Positions 1-5,958 are shown, counted from the first letter of the stretch. The stretch is 7,248 nt of DNA from Candidatus Hermodarchaeota archaeon (GCA_016840185.1 JAEOSV010000290.1:1-7248), one strand, 5' to 3'. Notes: a model not told the origin generated them from the sequence alone. Translations and numbers: made by a program.

Positions 1-17
1 TCACCTCATATTATAAA
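1..17 (-). promoter_or_regulatory. Possible ribosome binding site of a divergent gene beyond the left edge
   Basis: Read on the minus strand, the first seven bases are GAGGTGA, a good match to the archaeal anti-Shine-Dalgarno sequence. This would fit a gene starting a few bases left of the window and running away from it. Bases 11-17 (TTATAAA on the plus strand) are TATA-like, but they lie too close to that site to be its promoter. They could instead serve the plus-strand gene that follows. No start codon is visible, so this is tentative. Confidence 0.25.
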
Positions 18-129
18 CGTGAATAAGCTTTCAAATCATTCGAAAGTAAACGCTGACTTGAGCATGGTCAAAGCATCATTAAATCAATGTGGACGGGGCT
101 AGCTTCAACTGCTCGTTCAAGCCCTCGTT

Positions 130-597
130 TTGAACTCTAGAACATACTTGAACGCTAGAATAGTTCTTCAAACGTTAGATGCATGCTTCCAGTGTTTTGT
201 TGTTTGTATTTTACATGATATCGACAGAGAAAAAACAATACCCAACGAGAACGTGTCTTCGTTGATAAGAAAGCTGATGCTCCTAGAGAGCACTGTAGGC
301 GAAGAGTACTACATATTGGTTCAGCTAAAGACACTTCAATACATGACAAACGAAATACGTGAAACCTACAATGTGGATTTAGAAGACCTGAAGGACGTTC
401 TTGAAACCATAATCAGAGACGAAGAGACCCACAGAGAACTCCTGTCTAAAATGAAAAAAATTCTTGTCGGAAAAGAAAAACAAAAAGAAGATAGAACACC
501 GAAATTCAAGTATCAGAATCCAGATGCATGGTCAAGAGCAATGCGCCAAACCTCTATCGACCATGTAGGACGATCTGTGGGTGCAGTCCACTCTTGA
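130..597 (+). CDS. Ferritin-like helical protein (putative di-iron), uncertain start
   Basis: The central part is two long helices, residues about 43-78 and 83-112 counted from the TTG at 130. Helix 1 carries E53 and E58-E59 (STVGEEYYILVQLKTL). Helix 2 carries an E-x-x-H metal-type motif at E98-H101 (RDEETHRELLSKMKK). A Glu on one helix plus ExxH on the next is the half-site arrangement of ferritin/rubrerythrin-like proteins. At most 155 aa, it is shorter than a four-helix ferritin, so a functional site would probably need dimerisation, or the fold is partial. The C-terminal tail (KYQNPDAWSR) is polar and follows a charged linker. No SD precedes the TTG, and the first 40 residues, with several Cys, look unlike the rest. 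GTG 253 or TTG 262 may be the true start; TAG at 100-102 limits extension upstream. Metal binding and function are inferred. Confidence 0.7.
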   Translation: MNSRTYLNARIVLQTLDACFQCFVVCILHDIDREKTIPNENVSSLIRKLMLLESTVGEEYYILVQLKTLQYMTNEIRETYNVDLEDLKDVLETIIRDEETHRELLSKMKKILVGKEKQKEDRTPKFKYQNPDAWSRAMRQTSIDHVGRSVGAVHS

Positions 598-642
598 GTA
601 AGTTTCGCCATAAACAGGTGAGACACAAACTTTTTAAGACTT

Positions 643-651
643 CGCGCGCGC
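643..651. repeat. Alternating CG tract, copy 1
   Basis: Nine bases of strict CG alternation (CGCGCGCGC) lie in the intergenic space between the ferritin-like gene and the convergent DUF3795 gene. It has no coding context. It is one of three such tracts in the window. Confidence 0.8.
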
Positions 652-678
652 TGGAGAGGGTTCAACCCACATTTCCCA

Positions 679-693
679 TTTTTTTAGATTTTT
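679..693 (+). terminator. Oligo-T terminator of the ferritin-like gene
   Basis: T7, a three-base AGA spacer and T5 lie about 80 nt after the plus-strand stop codon. They end just before the stop of the convergent minus-strand gene. Archaeal RNA polymerase terminates at such T-tracts without requiring a hairpin. Position and strand fit; activity is inferred. Confidence 0.5.
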
Positions 694-704
694 CTATACA
701 CACG

Positions 705-1149
705 TTAGTCTTCCCATCGGTAAAGTCTCTTCTTTATTTTCAGTTTTTCCAAACCACAACCAAAGCATATTCCATTATGGCAACAGATTACTTCTCCACA
801 GTTAGGACATTGCCATTTTTTCTTTTGGCTCTCCAAGAACTCAGGGAGACCATTCTCTTTAATGAACTTGATTATCGATCAGACTCATGCGAAAAAACGT
901 TCGATAGCGTTTGTCAATGTGTTCCAAGTTTTTGCATGGAAACTCTTCACATTCATAACAGAACGTAACTTTATTGTTTAAAAGCAATCCGCATCTTTTC
1001 CTGAGAAAGGCACACTTTTTGTCTCTAGGTCGGCAACCCTTGCAGTAGGCCATTCTCACTCCCTTGGCTCTAACATCATTTTCCAGAGCAAGGTAGCCAC
1101 TGCAAACCGCACAATCCATTCCGCATGGAGCTACCAGTTTTTCCCTCAT
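705..1149 (-). pseudogene. DUF3795-type Cys-rich protein, split by a frameshift
   Basis: The first frame starts at ATG 1149 and gives the family pattern: LVAPCGMDCAVC near the N-terminus, CKGC at residues 36-39, and CYECEEFPC at 64-72 followed by KNLEHIDKRYRTFFRMSLIDN. It then stops at 859-861. From base 869 the neighbouring frame continues with the expected family tail, KFIKENGLPEFLESQKKKW, then CPNC, ICCHNGIC and FGCG, ending at TAA 705-707. Removing one base near 870 joins the halves into about 147 aa with at least 14 Cys. The local sequence (AATCAAG on the coding strand) has no homopolymer, so real decay is as likely as an assembly error. DUF3795 proteins are probable metal- or zinc-binding proteins of unknown function. 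A GGGG stretch lies about 9 nt before the ATG. The gene follows the Fpg-like gene by 44 nt and may share its transcript. Confidence 0.75.
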
Positions 1150-1193
1150 GTTCTAACCCCTTACGTAGGGATCTGATTTTCTATCCTCTGGCA

Positions 1194-2057
1194 TCATTCA
1201 GCTTTCTGACAAGAGGGACAGAAGTAGATGGAACCTCCGCCAAATTGCTCCTTCACAATTGGTGTCTCACAAACTGGACAGGGTTCGTCAACAACTTTGC
1301 TATGCAACCTCCGTTTATAGCCACCCCAATTACCAAAAAGATCTTTCTCACCATCTCTGCCCCCCAAGTCACTCATTTTTTGAAGCTCGGTTCGAGTGGT
1401 TTCATAAAGCAGTTTTCTTTCTTCTTTTGATAGGGAACGCATTTCTCTTCTGGGATGGATTTTGGCTAGAAAGAAGATATCTTGTATCACACCATTGCCA
1501 ATTCCTCTAAATCCCGGCTCGGAGATAAAGAATCGTTTAGCATTGCGTTTCCTATTTTCTGGAATCTCTTCAATCAGTTTTTCAAATACTTCTAATGTGA
1601 ATTCATCCGAAAGTGGATTAATTTTATCATAGCCTATATGTGGATGCTTTTTTAGGTCCTCTGTTTTGAGCAGCCGGACTTCTCCCCAGCCTGAAATCGT
1701 AACCGATAAGAAAGTATCATCCTCAAAGACTAAGAGTAACTGATGTTTCTTAGGAATCGTCTTTTCTGTTTCATGGTAGAGAATTTTCTCTCCTCCACAC
1801 CCAAGACTCAACAAGTAATCAGTATCCATTTGCACGAGAATAATGTTGCCATTTGACCAGCTCTTCGTAATAGTCTTTCCTTTGAGGATTCGATCAAAAT
1901 CTTCATCCGAATATTCCGCACCAAGCTGCTTTGTACCTTTCTCCGGAAAAGCAAACTTATGGGGATTTTGACCTTTTATTGCGTGTCTTATTTTCTTTCC
2001 GAAAAGGGTCTCATTCATTTGTTTGGAAAATGCCATTGCTTCTGGTAATTCTATCAT
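1194..2057 (-). CDS. Fpg/Nei-family DNA glycosylase, Pro2-lacking type
   Basis: This 287-aa protein has the layout of formamidopyrimidine-DNA glycosylase/endonuclease VIII: an N-terminal MIELPEA segment, a beta-sandwich (about 20-130), a helix-two-turn-helix core (GIGNGVIQDIFFLAKIHP, 185-202), the segment GGRDGEKDLFG (232-242), and a C-terminal zinc finger with C260, C263, C280 and C283 (CPVC...CPSCQ). These enzymes excise oxidised bases and nick the strand in base-excision repair. Canonical Fpg uses Pro2 as the Schiff-base nucleophile; here residue 2 is Ile, while E3 and E6 remain. The zinc-finger Arg normally found shortly before CPxCQ is also replaced (GGGSIYFCPSCQ). From memory, a clade of bacterial and archaeal Fpg-like proteins shares both features, so this looks like subfamily character rather than damage. 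Substrate and chemistry are uncertain. A strong promoter sits just upstream, giving a short leader without a clear SD. Confidence 0.88.
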   Translation of the reverse strand: MIELPEAMAFSKQMNETLFGKKIRHAIKGQNPHKFAFPEKGTKQLGAEYSDEDFDRILKGKTITKSWSNGNIILVQMDTDYLLSLGCGGEKILYHETEKTIPKKHQLLLVFEDDTFLSVTISGWGEVRLLKTEDLKKHPHIGYDKINPLSDEFTLEVFEKLIEEIPENRKRNAKRFFISEPGFRGIGNGVIQDIFFLAKIHPRREMRSLSKEERKLLYETTRTELQKMSDLGGRDGEKDLFGNWGGYKRRLHSKVVDEPCPVCETPIVKEQFGGGSIYFCPSCQKAE

Positions 2058-2092
2058 CGCTGAAACACTTTACTCTAGCCAATATTTGACAA

Positions 2093-2106
2093 TTTATATA
2101 GTTTCC
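2093..2106 (-). promoter_or_regulatory. BRE/TATA promoter of the Fpg-like gene
   Basis: On the minus strand the sequence GGAAAC followed by TATATAAA forms a good BRE plus TATA box. About 26 nt further on lies the expected start near 2071, roughly 14 nt before the ATG at 2057. A short leader fits the lack of a clear SD. It implies that the glycosylase can be transcribed independently of the gene upstream. Confidence 0.65.
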
Positions 2107-2121
2107 TTTATAGCGCAAAGA

Positions 2122-2139
2122 TGCATGATTTGCATGATT
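2122..2139. repeat. Tandem 9-bp repeat upstream of the Fpg-like promoter, possible operator
   Basis: TGCATGATT occurs twice head to tail with no spacer (AATCATGCA on the gene's strand). The pair starts 16 bp upstream of the BRE element. Two same-face repeats about one helical turn apart would suit a dimeric regulator or an activator. The regulatory role is inferred from position only. Confidence 0.45.
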
Positions 2140-2188
2140 AATTATTCAGAAAAACCAACTGAATTGTGCAAAGAAATCATGGATCAGG

Positions 2189-2794
2189 TTAATGATGTTT
2201 CAATGCAGTCTTGATGTCTTCTGCTATCATCTTCCTTTTGCTTTTCTCAATCAGGTAGCTCTTCCCTGTCTGCAGATATGTGGGGAAAACCCTCACATCA
2301 TTGTAGAAATATTCTTTTTTTCTGATCTTGTAGGTTGAGCCACTTGGGACTATCCGTTTTCCAGTTCTTCTCTTGGCTATATAGTTCATTGATTTTGTGG
2401 CAGTGTCTCCCATGAGCAGAATAGCTCTAATGTGAGAAAGAAAATCCATTTCACTTTCCAAAAGACTTGAGCAATTCTCTACAGTCTTAGAGGATATGGA
2501 ATAGCTTGTCTTTCCACACTTGATGGCTGTAGCGATATACACTCCTAGATCAAGCACATCTTCCATAGAAGTAACTTCGAATCCTGCATCTTTGAAGGCT
2601 TGAGCAGTTGTCTGCATGTAGAAAGGGTCACCTTTAGCATAGAAATAGTCCTGCAGTTCGTTAGGAGGTGCTTCTGAAACCATGAATGCCCTAATTTTGT
2701 CTGGATTAATCTCAATATCGGGAACAAGATAACAGTTCTTGTTTACATCTAAACATGGAAAGTCAATGCAGTTCACACATTCACTGGGGTTCAC
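2189..2794 (-). CDS. Uracil-DNA-glycosylase-like protein with Fe-S ligands
   Basis: The 201-aa protein follows family 4 UDG architecture. Cysteines C6 and C9 near the N-terminus pair with C93 and C108 (AIKC, then 14 residues, then C), the usual spacing of the [4Fe-4S] ligands. The first strand/loop is FMVSEAPPNE (37-46), in the position of the GEGPGEEE motif. A strand with LLMGDTA (126-132) and a C-terminal FPTYLQTGKSYLIEKSKRKM segment follow. In active family 4 enzymes the last segment carries a His-Pro-Ser motif after PT(Y/F); here that His is Leu and HPS is absent. Two extra Cys (C14, C21) lie near the N-terminus. It is therefore a superfamily member whose activity on uracil is not assured. 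The start is GTG, supported by AGGAG at 2804-2808, 9 nt upstream. It lies between the methyltransferase and the Fpg-like gene on the same strand. Confidence 0.75.
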   Translation of the reverse strand: MNPSECVNCIDFPCLDVNKNCYLVPDIEINPDKIRAFMVSEAPPNELQDYFYAKGDPFYMQTTAQAFKDAGFEVTSMEDVLDLGVYIATAIKCGKTSYSISSKTVENCSSLLESEMDFLSHIRAILLMGDTATKSMNYIAKRRTGKRIVPSGSTYKIRKKEYFYNDVRVFPTYLQTGKSYLIEKSKRKMIAEDIKTALKHH

Positions 2795-2848
2795 CTACTC
2801 CATCTCCTAGAAATTTAGTTGGAATATTCGGTTTTATGGCTTGTGGAA

Positions 2849-2864
2849 AGTGAATAGCTTCACT
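2849..2864. repeat. Small inverted repeat in the leader of the UDG-like gene
   Basis: AGTGAA-TAGC-TTCACT forms a six-base perfect stem with a four-base loop, 55-70 nt before the GTG start of the UDG-like gene. It could be a protein-binding site or an RNA hairpin in the leader. No oligo-T follows on the minus strand, so it is not a convincing terminator of the methyltransferase gene. Confidence 0.35.
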
Positions 2865-2897
2865 AATTTCGTCATCCTTTTTTCTTTAAGACGGTTT

Positions 2898-2909
2898 AAT
2901 CAATTGATT
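2898..2909. repeat. 12-bp palindrome after the methyltransferase gene
   Basis: AATCAATTGATT is a perfect palindrome in the 133-nt gap between the methyltransferase stop and the UDG-like start. An AGTATATC stretch next to it (2911-2918) is TATA-like on the minus strand, so it may overlap a promoter for the UDG-like gene. AT-rich short palindromes also arise by chance. Confidence 0.3.
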
Positions 2910-2927
2910 GAGTATATCATCAAAGCA

Positions 2928-3650
2928 TTAAGATTTCTGCATTATGTAGAATGCTGAACTGTATTCTTTGGGATTCCTTTTGACCATATCTATCTCGTTT
3001 TGATACTTTTGAAGTATCTTGAGAGCTTCCGAGTTGTTCTTGTATTTCATGTATAGCTTTTTGATTCGGATTTCTAAAGGTTTGTAACATTCTGTCCACC
3101 ATGCGTCTTCAGGTAGCGAAAAATAGTATAAGAGTCTATAGCCCCAGCTAGCTGTTTTCTTAAGTTTGTTTGATACGATGTTAATCTCATCATGAACCAC
3201 TAAGAAACCATCGGGTCTTAGTAACCGATTCCATTTCTTGAGACTTTTTTCAAAACCCATTATTCGTATTACGCCCTCAGCCCAGATGATGTCGAAACTC
3301 TCATCTGGGAAATCCATCTCCAACACGGAACATTTCACCGTCTTCACTCGACATGAAAAGCCCTCTTCTTCAACCCTTTTATTCAGCTTATCCAACTCCG
3401 ATTGGTTGATGTCTATCCCTATTATTTCACCATCACTCAGCTTTGCCAATTCAATGGTGGGAAGACCAGAACCACAACCAACGTCAAGGATACGTGGTTT
3501 TTCTAGTTTTGGAAGTATCTGAAATGCTTTTCTAGTGTATTTAATGAACCGTTTTCTAAAATAGTCTAGATTTATCTCAACCAGCAAGTCTTTTGTCTCT
3601 TGCTTCAAATTCCCACTACACTTTCCGCGCGCGCGTTCCATGCATTTCAC
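2928..3650 (-). CDS. Class I SAM-dependent methyltransferase
   Basis: The 240-aa protein has a standard Rossmann methyltransferase core: motif I ILDVGCGSG (54-62) for SAM binding, the acidic end of strand 2 at IIGIDINQ (76-83, D80 binding the ribose), motif IV-like FPDESFDIIWAEG (114-126) and the post-motif segment LLRPDGFLVVHDE (143-155). The charged C-terminal domain (EDAWWTECYKPLE onward, 181-240) is a lineage-specific cap and probably sets the substrate, likely a small molecule; the target cannot be read from sequence. GTG 3650 overlaps the TGA of the small Cys-rich gene (GTGA), suggesting translational coupling. ATG 3641 is the alternative start. Codons 5-8 consist of a CG tract (ERARG), unlike the rest of the gene, so the N-terminus may begin further downstream. 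Confidence 0.88.
   Translation of the reverse strand: MKCMERARGKCSGNLKQETKDLLVEINLDYFRKRFIKYTRKAFQILPKLEKPRILDVGCGSGLPTIELAKLSDGEIIGIDINQSELDKLNKRVEEEGFSCRVKTVKCSVLEMDFPDESFDIIWAEGVIRIMGFEKSLKKWNRLLRPDGFLVVHDEINIVSNKLKKTASWGYRLLYYFSLPEDAWWTECYKPLEIRIKKLYMKYKNNSEALKILQKYQNEIDMVKRNPKEYSSAFYIMQKS
3626..3635. repeat. Alternating CG tract, copy 2
   Basis: CGCGCGCGCG lies at the start of the methyltransferase gene, 5-8 codons after the proposed GTG. If its length changed by one CG unit it would shift the frame of everything downstream, unless translation starts after it. Confidence 0.8.
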
Positions 3651-3848
3651 TTTGATTCGTCAAACAGCTTGTTGATAAATTTACATCCACGATTTTCTGG
3701 AGGATTGTAAAAGCACATTTTGCTGGGTTCTTCTTTTGAGAACCTCAGGCAACCCCAACACTGGCTAAACAAACGAACCTTGTGCTTGTCTCTGTACTCT
3801 GCATAATTCAACAGCTTTCTCTAGGGGAATTGATATGCTGTTTGGCAT
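3647..3848 (-). pseudogene. Small Cys-rich protein with a one-base frame break
   Basis: ATG 3848 opens MPNSISIPLEKAVEL in one frame. The next frame continues with AEYRDKHKVRLFSQCWGC, then LRFSKEEPSKMCFY and NPPENRGCKFINKLFDESK, ending at TGA 3647-3649. Dropping one base near 3802 (in GAATTATGCAGAG) fuses them into a plausible protein of about 66 aa with four Cys (CWGC, then MC and GC), a likely small zinc-binding fold. Without repair, the second part could only start at a TTG, giving about 55 aa. I do not recognise a named family. It sits directly under a leaderless promoter, and its stop overlaps the methyltransferase start, so it heads that transcript. Confidence 0.55.
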
Positions 3849-3870
3849 GGGTTAGCGTTTCTCGCAAAGG

Positions 3871-3877
3871 TATAAAT
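3871..3877 (-). promoter_or_regulatory. TATA box of the small Cys-rich gene and methyltransferase
   Basis: ATTTATA on the minus strand is centred about 26 nt before the ATG at 3848. Transcription would begin at or next to the start codon and give a leaderless mRNA, a common archaeal arrangement. This matches the absence of an SD there and supports ATG 3848 as the real start. Confidence 0.5.
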
Positions 3878-3894
3878 GATTTTGGTTCTGAAAA

Positions 3895-3916
3895 GGTTCG
3901 AATCCCACTCCGCTCA
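3895..3916 (+). other. tRNA 3'-end-like fragment, possible attachment-site remnant
   Basis: The stretch begins with GGTTCGAATCC, the T-loop consensus. It continues for the right length to an acceptor-like end finishing ...CCGCTCA (3910-3916). The sequence 5' of it (TCTGAAAA) does not pair to form a T-stem, and no anticodon arm, D arm or matching 5' acceptor strand lies upstream or downstream. It is therefore not a complete tRNA gene. Such 3'-terminal fragments are what integrases leave when an element recombines into a tRNA gene, but no integrase is in the window. Confidence 0.4.
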
Positions 3917-3978
3917 CTGTAGATTAAGCCAAGAGTAGTTTGTCATATTTTCACGTGTATATCTTTGTACTGATTATC

Positions 3979-3988
3979 TAATATATAG
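3979..3988 (+). promoter_or_regulatory. TATA-like box for the polytopic membrane protein gene
   Basis: TAATATATAG lies 40-50 nt before the ATG at 4028. It predicts a transcription start near 4010 and a leader of about 18 nt. It is the best TATA-like sequence in the gap between the two divergent units. Confidence 0.4.
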
Positions 3989-4027
3989 AAAAATCTGGGC
4001 AAGCCTAAAGTAGTTATGACTGTCTAG

Positions 4028-4828
4028 ATGGGGTTTATGAAAGAAAGTAGAAAGACTTTGCTGGTTCTTATAGTGCTCCTGATTTGCATATTTCTTCCAA
4101 CTTTTGCTGCTGTGCCTTTTGCTCAAGAAGAGAGCACACTCGTGATTAGAGATGTCTTCATGGAAACTTCTGTTGCGTACTTGTGGCTTAGCCCAGAAAT
4201 TCATGTTATTACAATTCTGCTCATTGTTGCCTTGTATCGATATGGATCAAGAGTTGGCAGAGTTGCTGACGCATTCTTCGGAATTCTGTTTCTGTTCTTC
4301 GCTTTTGGCAACCATATCGCTGTAACTGAGAACTATGGACTTGTCGTGTTAACTGGCAATTTGGTTCCTATTCTAATTGTGGGTCTGTTCTGGATGTGGG
4401 AAGTCTATAAACCTCTCAATGCGTATGTTTTTCAAAGGCTTCCTGCTTGGAGATACTGGGTGTTACCTTTTGTCTTTCTGGCTTTTTGGTCTCCCATAAA
4501 CGCTGAGCTGAGTCCAGACTTCAATCCCTTGCTGCTGCTCACATCTTCTTTTGGAGTGATGTACTGTCCCACCACACCACTCATCATAGCCGTTTTAACA
4601 TTGATTTATCCAAGGGTTAACATCTTTCTACGCAGAATCACAAGTTTCGTTGGGTTGCTAATCGGTCTATTCAACGCCATGTCGTTCTTCATGATGCCTG
4701 GATATACCCTATGGAACCTGATCCTTCACACACCACTCATACTGATCTCAGCATATGGCTTGCTGATCCCAATCCTAGTTAAGAAGAGCTTTTCCTCTCA
4801 AGAGTCGCATAGCGAAGGGGCAAAATAG
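4028..4828 (+). CDS. Polytopic membrane protein with signal peptide, function unknown
   Basis: The 266-aa product starts with a typical signal sequence: a KESRK n-region, a hydrophobic core at residues 11-30 and a likely cleavage after VPFA (about 32). Six or seven further membrane helices follow, at about 57-71, 80-98, 103-124, 143-158, 166-195, 204-223 and 229-251. The tail is short and hydrophilic (SSQESHSEGAK). The most distinctive part is LSPDFNPLLLLTSSFGVMYC followed by PTTP (161-184), with a Cys-Pro inside a helix. I recognise no catalytic motif or named family. ATG 4037 (MKESRK) is an alternative start that shortens the n-region; neither has a strong SD. A hairpin/oligo-T terminator separates it from the methyltransferase pair downstream, so cotranscription with them is doubtful. 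Confidence 0.85.
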   Translation: MGFMKESRKTLLVLIVLLICIFLPTFAAVPFAQEESTLVIRDVFMETSVAYLWLSPEIHVITILLIVALYRYGSRVGRVADAFFGILFLFFAFGNHIAVTENYGLVVLTGNLVPILIVGLFWMWEVYKPLNAYVFQRLPAWRYWVLPFVFLAFWSPINAELSPDFNPLLLLTSSFGVMYCPTTPLIIAVLTLIYPRVNIFLRRITSFVGLLIGLFNAMSFFMMPGYTLWNLILHTPLILISAYGLLIPILVKKSFSSQESHSEGAK

Positions 4829-4831
4829 AAA

Positions 4832-4881
4832 CTGCTTAGACAGGGTAGCAGATATAAGCAGATTATCAGTTGTTTTTTTTT
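4832..4881 (+). terminator. Hairpin plus oligo-T terminator
   Basis: CTGCTTA (4832-4838) pairs perfectly with TAAGCAG (4855-4861), leaving a 16-nt loop. T9 follows at 4873-4881, 11 nt after the stem. It begins within a few bases of the membrane-protein stop codon. The stem includes ATATAAG, which could alternatively be a TATA box for the next gene. Confidence 0.55.
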
Positions 4882-4910
4882 AGTAGTTAGGAATATGTGT
4901 ATTTCAAGTT

Positions 4911-4917
4911 GAGGGAG
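4911..4917 (+). promoter_or_regulatory. Ribosome binding site of the first ICMT-like gene
   Basis: GAGGGAG lies 7 nt before ATG 4925, an optimal SD that fixes this start. Confidence 0.7.
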
Positions 4918-4924
4918 AAATAGA

Positions 4925-5434
4925 ATGTCTAAGAAAGGTTTTTCTTGGATGGATTTCGTTCCAGTGACCTTAACAAGCGTTCTCTTTATCTCACAGATTA
5001 TCGTTGGCGTTTATTTGCTGTCTGATGTTTCGCAGATTCAAATTTTAGCGTATGCTGGGATGGGGCTTTATGTTTTTTCGGGTATAGTTTTTGGTTGGCT
5101 TCCAGTAATTGAGTTTCGTAGAAAAGGTAGAGTCGGAAAGGGAAGGAGCTATATTCATACTACTCAACTTGTAGATACTGGAATATACTCTATTGTTCGC
5201 CACCCACAGTATGTAACGTTTATACTGTGGGCGATTGCTGGTATGCTCCTTTTCCAGCACTGGCTTATCATCCTGCTGGGTATTCCGATTGTCCCGTTGA
5301 CATACATTGATTTGATCAGAGCAGATAAAGACGCTATGGAGAAGTTTGGAGATGACTATAAAGCCTATATGAAAAAGGTTCCAAGGGCGAATTTTCTGCT
5401 CGGAATCATACGGCGATTCAGAAGGAGTGAGTGA
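4925..5434 (+). CDS. Isoprenylcysteine/phospholipid methyltransferase family membrane protein (copy 1)
   Basis: This 169-aa integral membrane protein has helices at about 13-32, 39-62 and 97-125. It carries the C-terminal SAM-binding signature of the ICMT/PEMT superfamily: GIYSIVRHPQY (86-96, with R92, H93, P94 and Y96), then FGDDYKAYMKKVPR (141-154). The family methylates carboxyl or amine groups of lipid or lipidated substrates at the membrane. Prenylcysteine itself is not an expected archaeal substrate, so the true target is unknown. Length and topology are normal for short prokaryotic members. Its TGA overlaps the GTG at 5431 in front of the paralogue, and an SD for the second gene lies inside its last codons. 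The two genes are almost certainly one operon. Confidence 0.85.
   Translation: MSKKGFSWMDFVPVTLTSVLFISQIIVGVYLLSDVSQIQILAYAGMGLYVFSGIVFGWLPVIEFRRKGRVGKGRSYIHTTQLVDTGIYSIVRHPQYVTFILWAIAGMLLFQHWLIILLGIPIVPLTYIDLIRADKDAMEKFGDDYKAYMKKVPRANFLLGIIRRFRRSE
5424..5427 (+). promoter_or_regulatory. SD that decides the start of the second ICMT-like gene
   Basis: GGAG inside the last codons of copy 1 is 9 nt before ATG 5437 but only 3 nt before the in-frame GTG 5431. ATG 5437 is therefore preferred. Confidence 0.6.
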
Positions 5435-5436
5435 TC

Positions 5437-5958
5437 ATGTTGGATGCAGGAGCTGCTCGTTCAAGGTACTCTTGGAAACGCGATCCTTTGCTATGGACGT
5501 ACAGTGTCTTAATGTTCTTGCCAATTATAATGGTCTTCATCTTCTACAATTATTACAGTCTCGATTTTCTTGAATACACTGGATGGGTATTACTGGTATT
5601 CAGCATCGTCATCATCCTTTTGGCTGGATATGAATTCAGAAAGAAAGGTGGAGCTGCAAAAGGAGAAAGTGTTGTCTGCACCACAGTTCTCGTTGAGAGT
5701 GGAGTTTATGCGTTCGTTCGGCATCCACAATACCTTGGATTCATGTCATTTGTCATTGCACTAGTCTTTATGTCTCAACACTTGTTAAGTATCATTTCTG
5801 GAATACTGGGATCTGCTTTGTTTTACAAAGACGTACTGAGAGAAGAGCAGATGAGTATTGTAAAATTTGGGGATGATTACAAACACTACATGGAAAAGGT
5901 TCCAAGGATGAATATTCTGCTTGGGATTGTTAGACTGCTGAAACGAAGAAGAAAGTGA
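5437..5958 (+). CDS. Isoprenylcysteine/phospholipid methyltransferase family membrane protein (copy 2)
   Basis: From ATG 5437 the product is 173 aa. It is a clear paralogue of the gene before it: helices at about 19-38, 46-65 and 101-130, the signature GVYAFVRHPQY (89-99), and FGDDYKHYMEKVPR (144-157) followed by a matching C-terminal end (NILLGIVRLLKRRRK). It keeps the R-H-P-x-Y residues and adds REEQ before the last motif (135-138), closer to the E-E seen in many family members than copy 1 (RADKD). The N-terminal 18 residues are unrelated to those of copy 1. The pair may act on different substrates or form a heterodimer; nothing in the sequence decides this. It ends 34 nt from the convergent DUF3795 gene. 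Confidence 0.85.
   Translation: MLDAGAARSRYSWKRDPLLWTYSVLMFLPIIMVFIFYNYYSLDFLEYTGWVLLVFSIVIILLAGYEFRKKGGAAKGESVVCTTVLVESGVYAFVRHPQYLGFMSFVIALVFMSQHLLSIISGILGSALFYKDVLREEQMSIVKFGDDYKHYMEKVPRMNILLGIVRLLKRRRK

Noticed and set aside
109..121. A 13-nt match (CTGCTCGTTCAAG) repeated at 5453-5465
   Set aside because: One 13-mer match is close to the number expected by chance in 7 kb, and the flanks are unrelated.
64..140. Short ORFs starting at ATG 64 and ATG 87 as an upstream leader or the true start of the ferritin-like gene
   Set aside because: The first ends at TAG 100-102 and the second at TAG 138-140. Neither joins the helical protein without an arbitrary frameshift.
528..968. A 146-aa plus-strand open frame crossing the intergenic region and the DUF3795 gene
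   Set aside because: It overlaps the antisense of a recognisable Cys-rich gene and the terminator region. It has no SD and its composition looks random.
2023..2214. A 63-aa plus-strand ORF spanning the Fpg-like promoter
   Set aside because: It overlaps two convincing minus-strand genes at its ends and the promoter in the middle, and has no SD.
3871..3916. A split or permuted tRNA 3' half
   Set aside because: A TATA-like sequence and a T-loop are present, but the bases 5' of the loop do not pair as a T-stem, and no matching 5' half lies on either side.
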